Shown here: piece by piece, positions 1 to 9,691 of the stretch
How positions within the stretch are numbered: the stretch's first letter is position 1
Layout of the letters: every line of letters starts with the position of its first letter
Origin: Roseimarinus sp035271585
Lineage (GTDB): Bacteria; Bacteroidota; Bacteroidia; Bacteroidales; Prolixibacteraceae
DNA: 25,714 bases
Assembly: GCA_035271585.1 (NCBI GenBank)
Contig: DATERL010000090.1
Location: forward strand, 1-25,714
Direction of reading: 5' to 3'
Translations under genes and position numbers: made by a program
Notes under the pieces: model-generated
What the model was told of the DNA's origin: nothing
The model's database searches: none
The model's input: the letters and a program-made list of their open reading frames with translations, nothing else

Positions 1-30
1 TGTCTTTTATTAATTACAATAAAATGATAC

Positions 31-66
31 AAAAAAACCGATTGAAGGTTAGCCTTCAATCGGTTT
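31..66 (-). terminator. Intrinsic terminator of the rpoBC-DUF3467 operon
   Basis: On the minus strand a 14-bp perfect stem (35-48 with 53-66) closes a 4-nt loop (TTAG). It is followed by a run of T read from the seven A at 31-37. It lies about 65 bases after the DUF3467 stop codon and is the clearest terminator in the window, so it should end the secE-to-DUF3467 transcript. Confidence 0.88.
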
Positions 67-131
67 GAAAATCATAATATATTTAGCCAAATAAACCTAT
101 AATGGTTATTTAGGACTAGTAGCATTAATGA

Positions 132-461
132 TTATGCCAACGGTATATTTCCACCTCCAAAGCCCATTGGGGGCATTTGGGGTTCATTTCCCTGCGTAAC
201 CTTAATGAGTCCATGCTGGCTTTCGTATTTCTTCACATTGTCTTGTAAAGCCAACAACAAACGTTTAGCATGCTCAGGTGTTAGAATAATACGTGATTTT
301 ACACCTGCTTTTGGAATGCCGGGCATTACCCTTACAAAATCAATTACGAATTCCGAAGTAGAATGAGTAATAACAGCCAAGTTTGAATAAATTCCCTGGG
401 CAATTTCCTCACTCAACTCGATATTGAGTTGATTTTGATTTTTTTTATTTTGCTCATCCAT
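132..461 (-). CDS. DUF3467 family protein, downstream of rpoC
   Basis: A small soluble protein of 109 residues that I recognise as the DUF3467 type found behind rpoC in Bacteroidota. Its function is not established. The N-terminus is Asn/Gln/Lys-rich and probably disordered (residues 1-15). A compact core follows with the pattern FVIDFVRVMPG (about 38-48) and SRIILTPEHAKRLLLAL (about 56-72). The tail is rich in Pro, Gly and Met and ends NIPLA. It starts 11 bases after the rpoC stop and is followed by the strong terminator at 31-66, so it is the last gene of the polymerase operon. Co-transcription suggests, but does not show, a role linked to transcription. The start is an ATG with no Shine-Dalgarno. 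Confidence 0.85.
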   Translation of the reverse strand: MDEQNKKNQNQLNIELSEEIAQGIYSNLAVITHSTSEFVIDFVRVMPGIPKAGVKSRIILTPEHAKRLLLALQDNVKKYESQHGLIKVTQGNEPQMPPMGFGGGNIPLA

Positions 462-472
462 TTTAGTAAGTA

Positions 473-3400
473 TTAATCTTCGTCTTCGTTATCGTCGTAA
501 TCGAAATCACGCTGTTCAACTAAGCGGTCGTACTCTTCTTTTGAACCAACTACCAGATTTTTATACTCTTTGGTTCCGGTACCAGCAGGTATCAGGTGAC
601 CACAGATTACATTCTCTTTAAGTCCGGTCAAATCGTCAACTTTGCCATTGATAGCAGCCTCGTTCAACACTTTAGTGGTTTCCTGGAACGAAGCGGCACT
701 CATCCAGCTTTTGGTTTGTAACGAGGCACGTGTAATACCTTGTAAAACCTGACTCGATGTGGCTGGAATTGCTTCGCGCGCCTCAACCAACTTTTTGTCT
801 TTACGGCGTAATTGTGAGTTTTCGTCACGTAAACGGCGTGATGTTACAATTTGACCTTCTTTGAAAGAATCGCTATCTCCATGATCGAGTATCACCTTTT
901 TGTTGTAAATCCAATCGTTTTCGTGCAAGAAGTCCATTTTGTCAGCCAATTGTTTTTCAAGGAATCGGGTATCGCCCGGGTCTTGAATTTCAACTTTACG
1001 CATCATTTGACGTACAATAACTTCAAAGTGTTTATCGTTAATTTTCACACCTTGCATACGGTAAACGTCCTGAACTTCGTTAACTATGTATTCCTGAACA
1101 GCAGTAGGCCCTTTGATATTCAAAATATCGCCAGGAGTTGTAGCACCGTCAGAAAGGGCGGTACCTGCACGGATATAGTCGTTTTCTTGAACCAAAATCT
1201 GACGAGAAAGGGGCACCATGTATTTCTTCACATCGCTAGTACGTGAGGTAATCATAATTTCGCGGTTACCGCGTTTAATTTTACCTAAGGAAACTTCACC
1301 GTCGATTTCGGAAACCACAGCGGGATTCGATGGGTTACGGGCTTCAAATAATTCGGTCACTCGCGGCAAACCACCAGTGATATCACCTGCTTTACCTGAG
1401 CTACGAGGGATTTTAACCAGAATTTCACCTTGCGAAACTTTCTGCTTATTACCAACTGACATGTGACCGCCCACCGGTAAGTTATACGAACGAATTACAG
1501 TGCCACTCTTATCTAAAATAGTAAGAGCAGGATTCTTGGTCTTATCTTTAGTTTCGATAATAACCTTTTCTTTGTAACCAGTTTGTTCGTCAGACTCTTC
1601 ACGGAAGTTAATACCTTCAATCAGGTTTTCGTATTCGACTTTTCCGTCGTATTCCGAAATAATAACACCATTGTAAGGATCCCATTCGCAAATCAATTGA
1701 TCTTTATCAATATTCTGACCGTTTTTGATGTACAATTTCGAACCATAAGGAATATTGTGGTTCGATACAACAATACCGGTATTTTTATCTACAATGCGCA
1801 ATTCGACCAAACGGCTCACCACAATTTCGATGTCCTTTCCATGTTCATCTTTTTTGGATACCGATCGTAGTTCTTCGATTTCGGCAATACCATCGTAACG
1901 TGAAACTATTGACGATTGCGTTGAAACGTTACCGGCAATACCCCCAACGTGGAAAGTACGCAAAGTAAGCTGTGTACCAGGCTCGCCAATCGACTGGGCA
2001 GCAATAACACCAACCGACTCACCTCTTTGCACCATGCGTCCGGTAGCCAAGTTACGTCCATAACATTTCGAGCATACCCCCTGCAACGATTCACAAGTCA
2101 ACACTGAACGAATTTCAACACGTTCGATTGGTGACTCATTAATCTCAGCAGCAATATCTTCGGTAATTTCGTCGCCCGAACGTACAATCAATTCACCGGT
2201 TAAAGGGTGGAAAATATCGTGAACAGAACAACGACCCAAGATACGATCTTCGAGAGGCGCAACTACTTCTTCATTTTTCTTAATTGAAGTGGCAATTAAG
2301 CCACGTAAAGTACCGCAGTCTTTTTCATTAATGATTACATCTTGTGCAACATCAACCAACCTACGGGTCAAATAACCAGCATCGGCAGTTTTTAATGCAG
2401 TATCGGCCAAACCTTTACGAGCACCGTGGGTTGAAATAAAGTACTCTAATACCGAAAGACCTTCTTTAAAGTTTGAAAGAATAGGGTTTTCGATAATTTG
2501 AGAAGCTGATGCACCAGATTTTTGAGGTTTTGCCATCAAACCCCTCATACCGCAAAGCTGACGAATTTGCTCCTTCGAACCACGAGCTCCTGAATCGAGC
2601 ATCATGTAAACCGGATTAAATCCCTGCCTATCGGTACTCAGCGTTTTCATAACAACTTGGGTTAATTTAGCATTAACGTGCGTCCAAGTATCAATAACCT
2701 GGTTATAACGTTCGTTATTGGTAATGAATCCCATGTTGTAGTTCATCATAATTTCATCTACCTCTTCGTAACCTTCTTGAACCATAATGGTTTTTTCTTC
2801 AGGAATAATTACGTCGGAAAGATTGAACGACAAGCCACCACGATAGGCCATTTTATAACCCATATCTTTGATATCATCAAGGAAATCGGCAGTAACGGCA
2901 TTATTGGTTTTTTTCAAAACAAAAGCGATAATATCCCTTAGTGCTCTTTTGGTTAATACCTGATTGATATAACCTGCCTGTGCGGGTACGGTTTGGTTGA
3001 ACAGAACACGACCAACAGTGGTTTCAAGGGTATGGAAAATCGGATTACCAGCTTTGTCGATATCATCAACTTTACATTTCACATTGGCATGAAGTGCAAC
3101 TTTCCGCTCGTTATAAGCAATAATTGCTTCTTCGGCTGAATAGAAATTTAATCCTTCACCCTTGTCACCCTCGCGGGCTTTGGTCATGTAATACAAACCA
3201 AGCACCATGTCTTGTGATGGAACGTTAATAGGCGCTCCATTGGAAGGGTTAAGTAAGTTATGCGATGAAAGCATCAACATTTGTGCTTCCAAAATAGCAG
3301 CATTACCCAACGGAAGGTGAACAGCCATCTGGTCACCATCGAAGTCGGCGTTAAAACCGGTACATACCAATGGGTGCAGGTGAATTGCTTTTCCTTCAAT

Positions 3401-4759
3401 CAATTTGGGCTGAAATGCTTGTATAGATAAACGGTGCAAGGTAGGAGCCCTGTTCAATAACACGGGGTGACCTTTCATCACGTTTTCAAGAATATCCCAA
3501 ACAACAGGATCTTTACGGTCGACAATTTTCTTCGCCGATTTTACAGTTTTAACAATACCCCTTTCAATTAATTTACGGATGATGAACGGTTTATAAAGTT
3601 CAGCAGCCATACCTTTAGGGATACCACATTCGTGTAGTTTAAGGTTTGGACCTACAACAATCACCGAACGGGCAGAATAGTCGACACGTTTACCCAACAA
3701 GTTTTGGCGGAAACGACCTTGTTTACCTTTTAAACTGTCGGACAATGATTTCAACGCGCGGTTATTTTCAGTTTTAACTGCGTTTGATTTTCTCGAGTTA
3801 TCGAATAAAGAATCAACAGATTCTTGAAGCATACGTTTTTCGTTACGTAAAATAACTTCAGGAGCTTTGATTTCGATTAATCGCTTTAATCGGTTGTTAC
3901 GAATAATTACCCTGCGGTAAAGGTCGTTCAAGTCGGAAGTTGCAAAACGTCCACCATCGAGTGGTACCAGAGGGCGCAAATCGGGAGGGATAACAGGAAC
4001 CACTTTCACAATCATCCACTCGGGACGATTAAGCTGTGTACTGCCACGGAATGCTTCAACTACCTGCAAACGCTTAAGTGCTTCGTTTTTACGCTGTTGA
4101 GATGTTTCGACATTTGCTTTGTGACGTAAATCGTACGAAAGCTCATCTAAATCGACACGTGAAAGTAAACTGTGTAATGCTTCGGCACCCATTTCGGCAA
4201 TAAATTTGTCGGGATGGTCATTGTCGAGCATTTGATTTTCTTTAGGTAGGGCATCTAAAATGTCGAGATACTCTTCTTCGGTCAGAAAATCGAGTTGTTT
4301 AATTCCATCTATTGATTTAATACCAGCGTTTACTACTACGTAACGTTCGTAATAAATAATAGTATCGAGTTTTTTTGTTGGCAGCCCCAACAGATAGCCT
4401 ATTTTATTTGGTAAAGATTTAAAGTACCAAATATGGGCAACAGGTACCACAAGAGAAATGTGTCCCATTCGTTCACGACGGACTTTTTTCTCGGTTACCT
4501 CTACCCCACATCGGTCACAAACGATTCCACGATAGCGGATACGCTTGTACTTACCACAGTGGCATTCATAATCCTTAACCGGACCGAAAATTCTTTCACA
4601 GAATAATCCGTCGCGCTCTGGCTTGTATGTCCTGTAGTTGATGGTTTCAGGCTTTAAGACCTCACCATGTGAACGTTCAAGAATCTCCTCGGGTGAAGCC
4701 AAGCTGATAGAGATTTTGTTAAAGCTACTCTTTACTTTATTGTCTCTTCTAAAAGCCAT
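473..4759 (-). CDS. rpoC: DNA-directed RNA polymerase subunit beta'
   Basis: Largest subunit of RNA polymerase, 1428 residues, of normal length for Bacteroidota. The N-terminal zinc site is visible as C66, C68, C81 and C84. The catalytic Mg-binding motif NADFDGDQM is at 470-478 with D472, D474 and D476 intact. The second zinc cluster (CESLQGVCSKCYG) lies in the C-terminal half, followed by the bridge/trigger region (GESVGVIAAQSIGEPGTQLT). The C-terminus is acidic. No frameshift or insertion is seen. It begins 67 bases after rpoB, with a hairpin in the gap, and has an ATG start without Shine-Dalgarno, as is usual in this phylum. Confidence 0.99.
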   Translation of the reverse strand: MAFRRDNKVKSSFNKISISLASPEEILERSHGEVLKPETINYRTYKPERDGLFCERIFGPVKDYECHCGKYKRIRYRGIVCDRCGVEVTEKKVRRERMGHISLVVPVAHIWYFKSLPNKIGYLLGLPTKKLDTIIYYERYVVVNAGIKSIDGIKQLDFLTEEEYLDILDALPKENQMLDNDHPDKFIAEMGAEALHSLLSRVDLDELSYDLRHKANVETSQQRKNEALKRLQVVEAFRGSTQLNRPEWMIVKVVPVIPPDLRPLVPLDGGRFATSDLNDLYRRVIIRNNRLKRLIEIKAPEVILRNEKRMLQESVDSLFDNSRKSNAVKTENNRALKSLSDSLKGKQGRFRQNLLGKRVDYSARSVIVVGPNLKLHECGIPKGMAAELYKPFIIRKLIERGIVKTVKSAKKIVDRKDPVVWDILENVMKGHPVLLNRAPTLHRLSIQAFQPKLIEGKAIHLHPLVCTGFNADFDGDQMAVHLPLGNAAILEAQMLMLSSHNLLNPSNGAPINVPSQDMVLGLYYMTKAREGDKGEGLNFYSAEEAIIAYNERKVALHANVKCKVDDIDKAGNPIFHTLETTVGRVLFNQTVPAQAGYINQVLTKRALRDIIAFVLKKTNNAVTADFLDDIKDMGYKMAYRGGLSFNLSDVIIPEEKTIMVQEGYEEVDEIMMNYNMGFITNNERYNQVIDTWTHVNAKLTQVVMKTLSTDRQGFNPVYMMLDSGARGSKEQIRQLCGMRGLMAKPQKSGASASQIIENPILSNFKEGLSVLEYFISTHGARKGLADTALKTADAGYLTRRLVDVAQDVIINEKDCGTLRGLIATSIKKNEEVVAPLEDRILGRCSVHDIFHPLTGELIVRSGDEITEDIAAEINESPIERVEIRSVLTCESLQGVCSKCYGRNLATGRMVQRGESVGVIAAQSIGEPGTQLTLRTFHVGGIAGNVSTQSSIVSRYDGIAEIEELRSVSKKDEHGKDIEIVVSRLVELRIVDKNTGIVVSNHNIPYGSKLYIKNGQNIDKDQLICEWDPYNGVIISEYDGKVEYENLIEGINFREESDEQTGYKEKVIIETKDKTKNPALTILDKSGTVIRSYNLPVGGHMSVGNKQKVSQGEILVKIPRSSGKAGDITGGLPRVTELFEARNPSNPAVVSEIDGEVSLGKIKRGNREIMITSRTSDVKKYMVPLSRQILVQENDYIRAGTALSDGATTPGDILNIKGPTAVQEYIVNEVQDVYRMQGVKINDKHFEVIVRQMMRKVEIQDPGDTRFLEKQLADKMDFLHENDWIYNKKVILDHGDSDSFKEGQIVTSRRLRDENSQLRRKDKKLVEAREAIPATSSQVLQGITRASLQTKSWMSAASFQETTKVLNEAAINGKVDDLTGLKENVICGHLIPAGTGTKEYKNLVVGSKEEYDRLVEQRDFDYDDNEDED

Positions 4760-4787
4760 TTATAGTATGTATTTACAATTACTAATT

Positions 4788-4816
4788 TAAAAAAACTAAC
4801 CCGGATAAGTGTCCGG
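4788..4816 (-). terminator. Attenuator-like hairpin between rpoB and rpoC
   Basis: In the rpoB-rpoC gap a 5-bp GC stem (CCGGA 4801-4805 with TCCGG 4812-4816, 6-nt loop) is followed on the minus strand by GTTAG and then a run of seven T. The stem is short for a full terminator. I read it as a partial terminator or processing hairpin that could set the rpoC:rpoB ratio; this is inference. Confidence 0.4.
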
Positions 4817-4826
4817 TACCTGTAAT

Positions 4827-7800
4827 TTAGTCCATGTTTACACTCAGCCCTAAACCACGTAGTTCGTGCAACAACACGTTAAGTGATTCTGGAATTCCGG
4901 GTTGTGGCATTGGGTCACCTTTCACTATTGCCTCGTAAGCTTTTGCTCTTCCAATTACGTCGTCAGACTTAACGGTAAGTATTTCCTGCAAAATATGTGC
5001 GGCACCAAATGCTTCAAGTGCCCAAACTTCCATTTCACCAAAACGCTGACCTCCAAATTGTGCTTTACCACCCAATGGTTGTTGTGTAATTAATGAATAT
5101 GGTCCGATTGAACGAGCGTGCATTTTATCTTCAACCATGTGTCCCAGTTTCAGCATATAAATTATGCCAACTGTTGCAGGTTGATCGAATGGTTCACCAG
5201 TCTCACCGTCGTGCAATAGGGTTTTCCCGTAACGTGGAACTCCTGCCTTATCAGTATACTCACAAATTTCTTCGAGTGTAGCGCCGTCAAAAATTGGAGT
5301 TGCAAACTTTAATCCCAACTCTTTCCCAGCCCAACCAAGTACTGTTTCGTAAATTTGTCCAAGGTTCATACGCGATGGTACTCCCAGTGGATTCAATACG
5401 ATGTCTACCGGTGTTCCATCGTCAAGGAAAGGCATATCTTCATCCCGAACAATACGTGACACAATACCTTTATTTCCGTGACGGCCTGCCATTTTATCAC
5501 CAATTTGCAATTTGCGTTTTTTAGCAATATAAACTTTGGCTAATTGAATAATACCGGTGGGTAATTCATCACCTATGGTAACATTATACCTTTCGCGACG
5601 AGCTACAGCTTCGTACTCTTTATGTTTGCTTATATAATTATTGATAAGATCGGCTATCATGCCATTTTTGTCGGCATCGGTTGTCCACTTATTAGGGTTA
5701 ACAACCAAATAATCGATTTCTTGCAATTGCTTCAAAGTGAATTTAACACCTTTGTTAATCAATTCGCCGCCATAATAATCGCGTACACCCTGAGATGTTT
5801 TCCCGTTAACCAACTGGAATAAACGTTCTTCAATATCAGTAAGTAATGCCGCTATTTGACGTTCTAAATGCTCATCGATTTGCTCCAACATTGGTTTGGT
5901 ATTGGAACGGCCTTTTTTATCTTTAACAACCCTCGAAAAGAGTTTTTTATCGATAATAACACCACTTAACGATTGAGAAGCTTTTAACGAAGCATCTTTA
6001 ACATCACCTGCTTTATCACCAAATATAGCACGGAGCAGTTTTTCTTCGGGCGAAGGATCGGATTCACCTTTTGGTGTAATTTTACCAATCAGTATATCGC
6101 CAGGCTGAACAACTGCACCAATACGAATTAAACCGTTCTCGTCGAGGTTACGTGTTGCGTCTTCGCTCACGTTGGGTATGTCGGAAGTAAATTCTTCCAT
6201 CCCACGTTTTGTTTCGCGAACTTCCAACGCATGCTCGTCGATATGTATCGAAGTAAAAACGTCTTCCCGAACAATTCGCTCAGAAATAACAATCGCATCT
6301 TCGTAGTTATAACCTTGCCAAGGCATGAAAGCTACTTTCAAGTTACGACCCAATGCCAATTCACCACCTTGTGTAGCGTAGCCTTCGGTCATAATTTCAT
6401 GGTCTATTACTCTTTGACCTTTGCGAACTATTGGTCGTAAGGTAATGCTTGAGCCTTGATTAGTTTTGATATATTTTGGTAATCGGTACGATTTCAGGTC
6501 GGAGTCGAAACTCACATAACGCTGATTATCTGTACGATCGTATCGAACTACAATTTCTTGGGCATCAACATATTCAACAACGCCAGCGCCTGCGGCAGTA
6601 ATGTGCACACGCGAATCCGTTACCACCCTGCCTTCGAGACCAGTTCCAACAATTGGAGCCTCGGGGTTAATAAGAGGTACAGCTTGGCGCATCATGTTCG
6701 ATCCCATCAAAGCACGGTTGGCATCGTCATGTTCAAGAAAAGTAATTAAAGATGCTGCTATAGAAGCAATTTGGTTCGGGCCAACGTCCATGAGTTGAAC
6801 CTCTTCGGGATCAACCAACGGATAATCGCCTTCGAGCCTTGCTTTAACTTTCGGGTTAACAAATTTACCTTCGTCGTCGATTATAGCATTAGCCTGTGCA
6901 ATTACCAATCCTTCTTCTTCCTCAGCAGTTAAATAAATAATTCCTTCGTTAGTGAGATCAACTTTTGAGTTTGCTGCTTTTCGATAGGGCGTTGAAATAA
7001 AGCCCAGATCGGTAATTTTAGCATATACGCACAGGGAGGAAATCAACCCAATGTTTGGCCCTTCAGGGGTTTCGATTGGGCAAAGCCTTCCGTAGTGAGT
7101 AAAGTGCACGTCGCGCACCTCAAATCCAGCACGTTCACGCGATAAGCCACCTGGCCCGAGCGCCGACATACGACGTTTATGGGTCATCTCGGCCAAAGGA
7201 TTGGTTTGATCCATAAACTGCGAAAGGGCGTTGGTACCAAAAAAAGAATTAATTACCGACGAAAGTGTCTTCGAGTTAATTAAATCGATAGGTGTAAACA
7301 CCTCATTATCTCGAACGTTCATTCTTTCGCGAATGGTTCGAGCCATACGAGCTAGTCCAACACCAAACTGATTTGCCATTTGTTCGCCCACAGTACGCAC
7401 CCTACGGTTTGATAAGTGATCGATATCATCGACATCGGTTTTGGAGTTAACCAACTGAATTAGATATTTTATAATCTCAATGATATCTTGCTTCGTGAGT
7501 ACACGAGTTTCGATATCAACATTGAGGTTCAATTTTTTATTGATTCGGTAACGTCCAACATTTCCAAGGTCATATCGTTTATCTGAGAAAAACAGATTTT
7601 CGATAACCTCACGAGCAGTTGATTCATCGGGCGGCTCGGCGTTTCTAAGTTGCCTATAGATATGAAGAACGGCCTCTTTCTCGGAGTTACACGGGTCTTT
7701 TTGTAAGGTATTATATATTATTGCATAATCCTGCAAGTTGATATCTTCTTTGTGAAGCAAAATAGTTTTTGCATCCGAATCGATAATTAAATCGATATGA

Positions 7801-8639
7801 TCGAGTTCAATCACTGTTTCGCGATCGATCACCACTTCGTTACGTTCAATAGATACAACTTCACCGGTATCTTCATCAACAAAGTCTTCGATCCAGGATT
7901 TAAGAACACGTGCGGCTAATTTTCTGCCAACATATTTTTTCAAACCTGTTTTAGAAACTTTAATTTCATCGGCCAGGTTAAAGATTTCGAGAATATCTTT
8001 ATCGCCCTCGTAACCAATAGCGCGTAGCAATGTAGTTACGGGTAATTTCTTTTTACGATCGATATAAGCGTACATCACGTTATTAATGTCTGTAGCGAAT
8101 TCGATCCATGAACCTCTAAAAGGAATAACACGAGCAGAGTAGAGTTTTGTACCGTTTGCGTGTACACTTTGTCCAAAGAAAACACCAGGAGAGCGGTGTA
8201 ACTGCGAAACGATAACCCTTTCGGCTCCATTAATAACGAAAGTACCTCTTTCGGTCATGTAGGGTATTGTACCAAGATATACATCTTGTACAACAGTGTC
8301 GAAATCTTCGTGTTCGGGATCGGTACAGTAAAGCCTCATTTTAGCTTTTAACGGTACACTAAAAGTTAAACCCCGTTCAATGCACTCGTCGATTGAATAT
8401 CGGGGCGGATCGATATAATAATCGATAAACTCGAGTACAAAATTGTTTCTTGTATCGGTTATTGGAAAATTATCAGCGAATACCTGATGAAGTCCTTCTT
8501 TTTTTCTAATTTCTGGGGTTGACCCAAGTTGAAAAAACTCAATGAACGACTTAATTTGGATTTCAAGAAAATCGGGATAGTCGAATATGTTTTTCGTTTC
8601 AGAAAAACTAATCCTTTGATTTACAGAGTTCAAAGACAT
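4827..8639 (-). CDS. rpoB: DNA-directed RNA polymerase subunit beta
   Basis: Second-largest subunit of RNA polymerase, 1270 residues, complete. The rifampicin-pocket segment begins at A471, with D477, H487 and S492 at the places of E. coli D516, H526 and S531. The pocket therefore looks like the sensitive wild type. Other signatures are GPGGLSRERAGFEVRDVH (495-512), ETPEGPNIGLI, KGESDPSPEEKLLRAIFGDKA, GDKMAGRHGNKG and the C-terminal GGKAQFGGQRFGEMEVWALE. The protein ends LGLSVNMD. It lies between rplL (102-base gap with a GC palindrome) and rpoC, the usual order. The start is ATG without Shine-Dalgarno. Confidence 0.99.
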   Translation of the reverse strand: MSLNSVNQRISFSETKNIFDYPDFLEIQIKSFIEFFQLGSTPEIRKKEGLHQVFADNFPITDTRNNFVLEFIDYYIDPPRYSIDECIERGLTFSVPLKAKMRLYCTDPEHEDFDTVVQDVYLGTIPYMTERGTFVINGAERVIVSQLHRSPGVFFGQSVHANGTKLYSARVIPFRGSWIEFATDINNVMYAYIDRKKKLPVTTLLRAIGYEGDKDILEIFNLADEIKVSKTGLKKYVGRKLAARVLKSWIEDFVDEDTGEVVSIERNEVVIDRETVIELDHIDLIIDSDAKTILLHKEDINLQDYAIIYNTLQKDPCNSEKEAVLHIYRQLRNAEPPDESTAREVIENLFFSDKRYDLGNVGRYRINKKLNLNVDIETRVLTKQDIIEIIKYLIQLVNSKTDVDDIDHLSNRRVRTVGEQMANQFGVGLARMARTIRERMNVRDNEVFTPIDLINSKTLSSVINSFFGTNALSQFMDQTNPLAEMTHKRRMSALGPGGLSRERAGFEVRDVHFTHYGRLCPIETPEGPNIGLISSLCVYAKITDLGFISTPYRKAANSKVDLTNEGIIYLTAEEEEGLVIAQANAIIDDEGKFVNPKVKARLEGDYPLVDPEEVQLMDVGPNQIASIAASLITFLEHDDANRALMGSNMMRQAVPLINPEAPIVGTGLEGRVVTDSRVHITAAGAGVVEYVDAQEIVVRYDRTDNQRYVSFDSDLKSYRLPKYIKTNQGSSITLRPIVRKGQRVIDHEIMTEGYATQGGELALGRNLKVAFMPWQGYNYEDAIVISERIVREDVFTSIHIDEHALEVRETKRGMEEFTSDIPNVSEDATRNLDENGLIRIGAVVQPGDILIGKITPKGESDPSPEEKLLRAIFGDKAGDVKDASLKASQSLSGVIIDKKLFSRVVKDKKGRSNTKPMLEQIDEHLERQIAALLTDIEERLFQLVNGKTSQGVRDYYGGELINKGVKFTLKQLQEIDYLVVNPNKWTTDADKNGMIADLINNYISKHKEYEAVARRERYNVTIGDELPTGIIQLAKVYIAKKRKLQIGDKMAGRHGNKGIVSRIVRDEDMPFLDDGTPVDIVLNPLGVPSRMNLGQIYETVLGWAGKELGLKFATPIFDGATLEEICEYTDKAGVPRYGKTLLHDGETGEPFDQPATVGIIYMLKLGHMVEDKMHARSIGPYSLITQQPLGGKAQFGGQRFGEMEVWALEAFGAAHILQEILTVKSDDVIGRAKAYEAIVKGDPMPQPGIPESLNVLLHELRGLGLSVNMD

Positions 8640-8685
8640 TTATACGATAGTTTTATTGAACTTAAAATATAAAACACAAAAAGGC

Positions 8686-8709
8686 TTAATCCCGCCAAGG
8701 CGGGACTAA
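8686..8709 (-). terminator. GC-rich palindrome in the rplL-rpoB gap, possible attenuator
   Basis: A perfect 7-bp stem (TCCCGCC 8690-8696 with GGCGGGA 8699-8705) closes a 2-base loop, and TTA/TAA can pair outside after one mismatch. On the minus strand it is followed by TTAAGCC and then five T. Ribosomal protein and polymerase genes are often uncoupled at this junction by an attenuator or RNase III site. Whether this hairpin does so here is inference. It may also be a dispersed palindromic repeat. Confidence 0.5.
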
Positions 8710-8741
8710 ACCATTGTAACCCATTTAAGGGGCTGTAGACC

Positions 8742-9119
8742 TTATTTAAGTTCAACTTCAGCTCCAGCTTCAATAAGTTGCTGCTTAAGAGATTCAGCTT
8801 CTTCTTTAGAAACCTTTTCTTTTATAGCTTTAGGAGCTCCATCTACTACCTCTTTAGCCTCTTTAAGACCAAGGCCTGTTAATTCCTTAACCAATTTAAC
8901 TACTGCTAATTTTGATGCACCAGCGGCTTTCAAAATAACGTCGAATTCAGTCTGAACAGCTTCTTCAGCAGCATCGCCACCAGCAGCAGGGCCAGCAACA
9001 GCTACTGCAGCAGCAGCAGGTTCAATTCCGTATTCATCTTTTAGAATTCCAGCTAATTCATTTACTTCTTTAACAGTAAGGTTAACTAATTCTTCAGCAA
9101 GTTTTTTTAAATCTGCCAT
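8742..9119 (-). CDS. rplL: 50S ribosomal protein L7/L12 (bL12)
   Basis: Stalk protein of the large subunit that recruits translational GTPases. It has 125 residues: an N-terminal dimerisation helix region (about 1-33), an Ala/Gly/Pro-rich hinge (about 34-54), and the globular C-terminal domain with FDVILKAAGASKLAVVKLVK and the motif TGLGLKEAKEVVDGAPK. It follows rplJ by 34 bases, so L10 and L12 should be made from one transcript. ATG start, no Shine-Dalgarno. Confidence 0.98.
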   Translation of the reverse strand: MADLKKLAEELVNLTVKEVNELAGILKDEYGIEPAAAAVAVAGPAAGGDAAEEAVQTEFDVILKAAGASKLAVVKLVKELTGLGLKEAKEVVDGAPKAIKEKVSKEEAESLKQQLIEAGAEVELK

Positions 9120-9153
9120 TTTAACAACGATTTAAAATGTTATAAATTTATAA

Positions 9154-9681
9154 TTATTCTTTCTCTGATAATGTTTTGAGCACCCCGACAATTATTTGAC
9201 CGGAACTTTGAAGTGCCGATATAACATTTTTCGCGGGTGATTGAAGCAATGCAATAACATCTCCAATAACTTCCTCTTTAGACTTAACGTTGATGAGTGC
9301 TTCGAGTTGGTTTTCACCAATGTAAACACACTCTTCGACATAAGCCGCTTTGAAAACCGGTTTTTTTAATTTCCTATTTTTACTGCGGAATTCTTTTATC
9401 AATTTCGCGGGTAAATTTCCGGTATTAGAGAACATTAAAGAAGTATTGCCCTTCAGAGCATCATAAAGCTCAGGAGCATTCTTGTCGGATGCTTCGAGAG
9501 CTCTTTTTAAGAGCGTATTCTTTACTACAATCATTTTTATATCCTTTTGGAAGCAAGCACGTCGTAAGTTACTAGTTGATTGCGCATCCAAAGAATCAAT
9601 ATCGGTAAGATAAATGTGATTGTATAAATTTATTTCCTGTGCCAGGTTGTCTATAATAACTTGTTTGTCTGATCTCTTCAT
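9154..9681 (-). CDS. rplJ: 50S ribosomal protein L10 (uL10)
   Basis: Base of the ribosomal stalk; it binds 23S rRNA and carries L7/L12 dimers on its C-terminal helix. It has 175 residues, as usual for the family. The N-terminal domain shows VVKNTLLKRALEAS and LKGNTSLMFS. The C-terminal part contains AKNVISALQSSGQIIVGVLKTL, as expected for the L12-binding end. It starts only 10 bases after rplA, so there is no room for a separate L10 leader in the gap; any autoregulatory L10-L12 target would have to lie inside rplA or further upstream. ATG start, no Shine-Dalgarno. Confidence 0.98.
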   Translation of the reverse strand: MKRSDKQVIIDNLAQEINLYNHIYLTDIDSLDAQSTSNLRRACFQKDIKMIVVKNTLLKRALEASDKNAPELYDALKGNTSLMFSNTGNLPAKLIKEFRSKNRKLKKPVFKAAYVEECVYIGENQLEALINVKSKEEVIGDVIALLQSPAKNVISALQSSGQIIVGVLKTLSEKE

Positions 9682-9691
9682 AATACAAATT

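Noticed and set aside
851..1466. Plus-strand open frames within rpoC, and similar ones in rpoB, tuf and rplK
   Set aside because: They overlap strongly conserved genes on the other strand and show no family motifs; their composition mirrors the antisense of the real genes.
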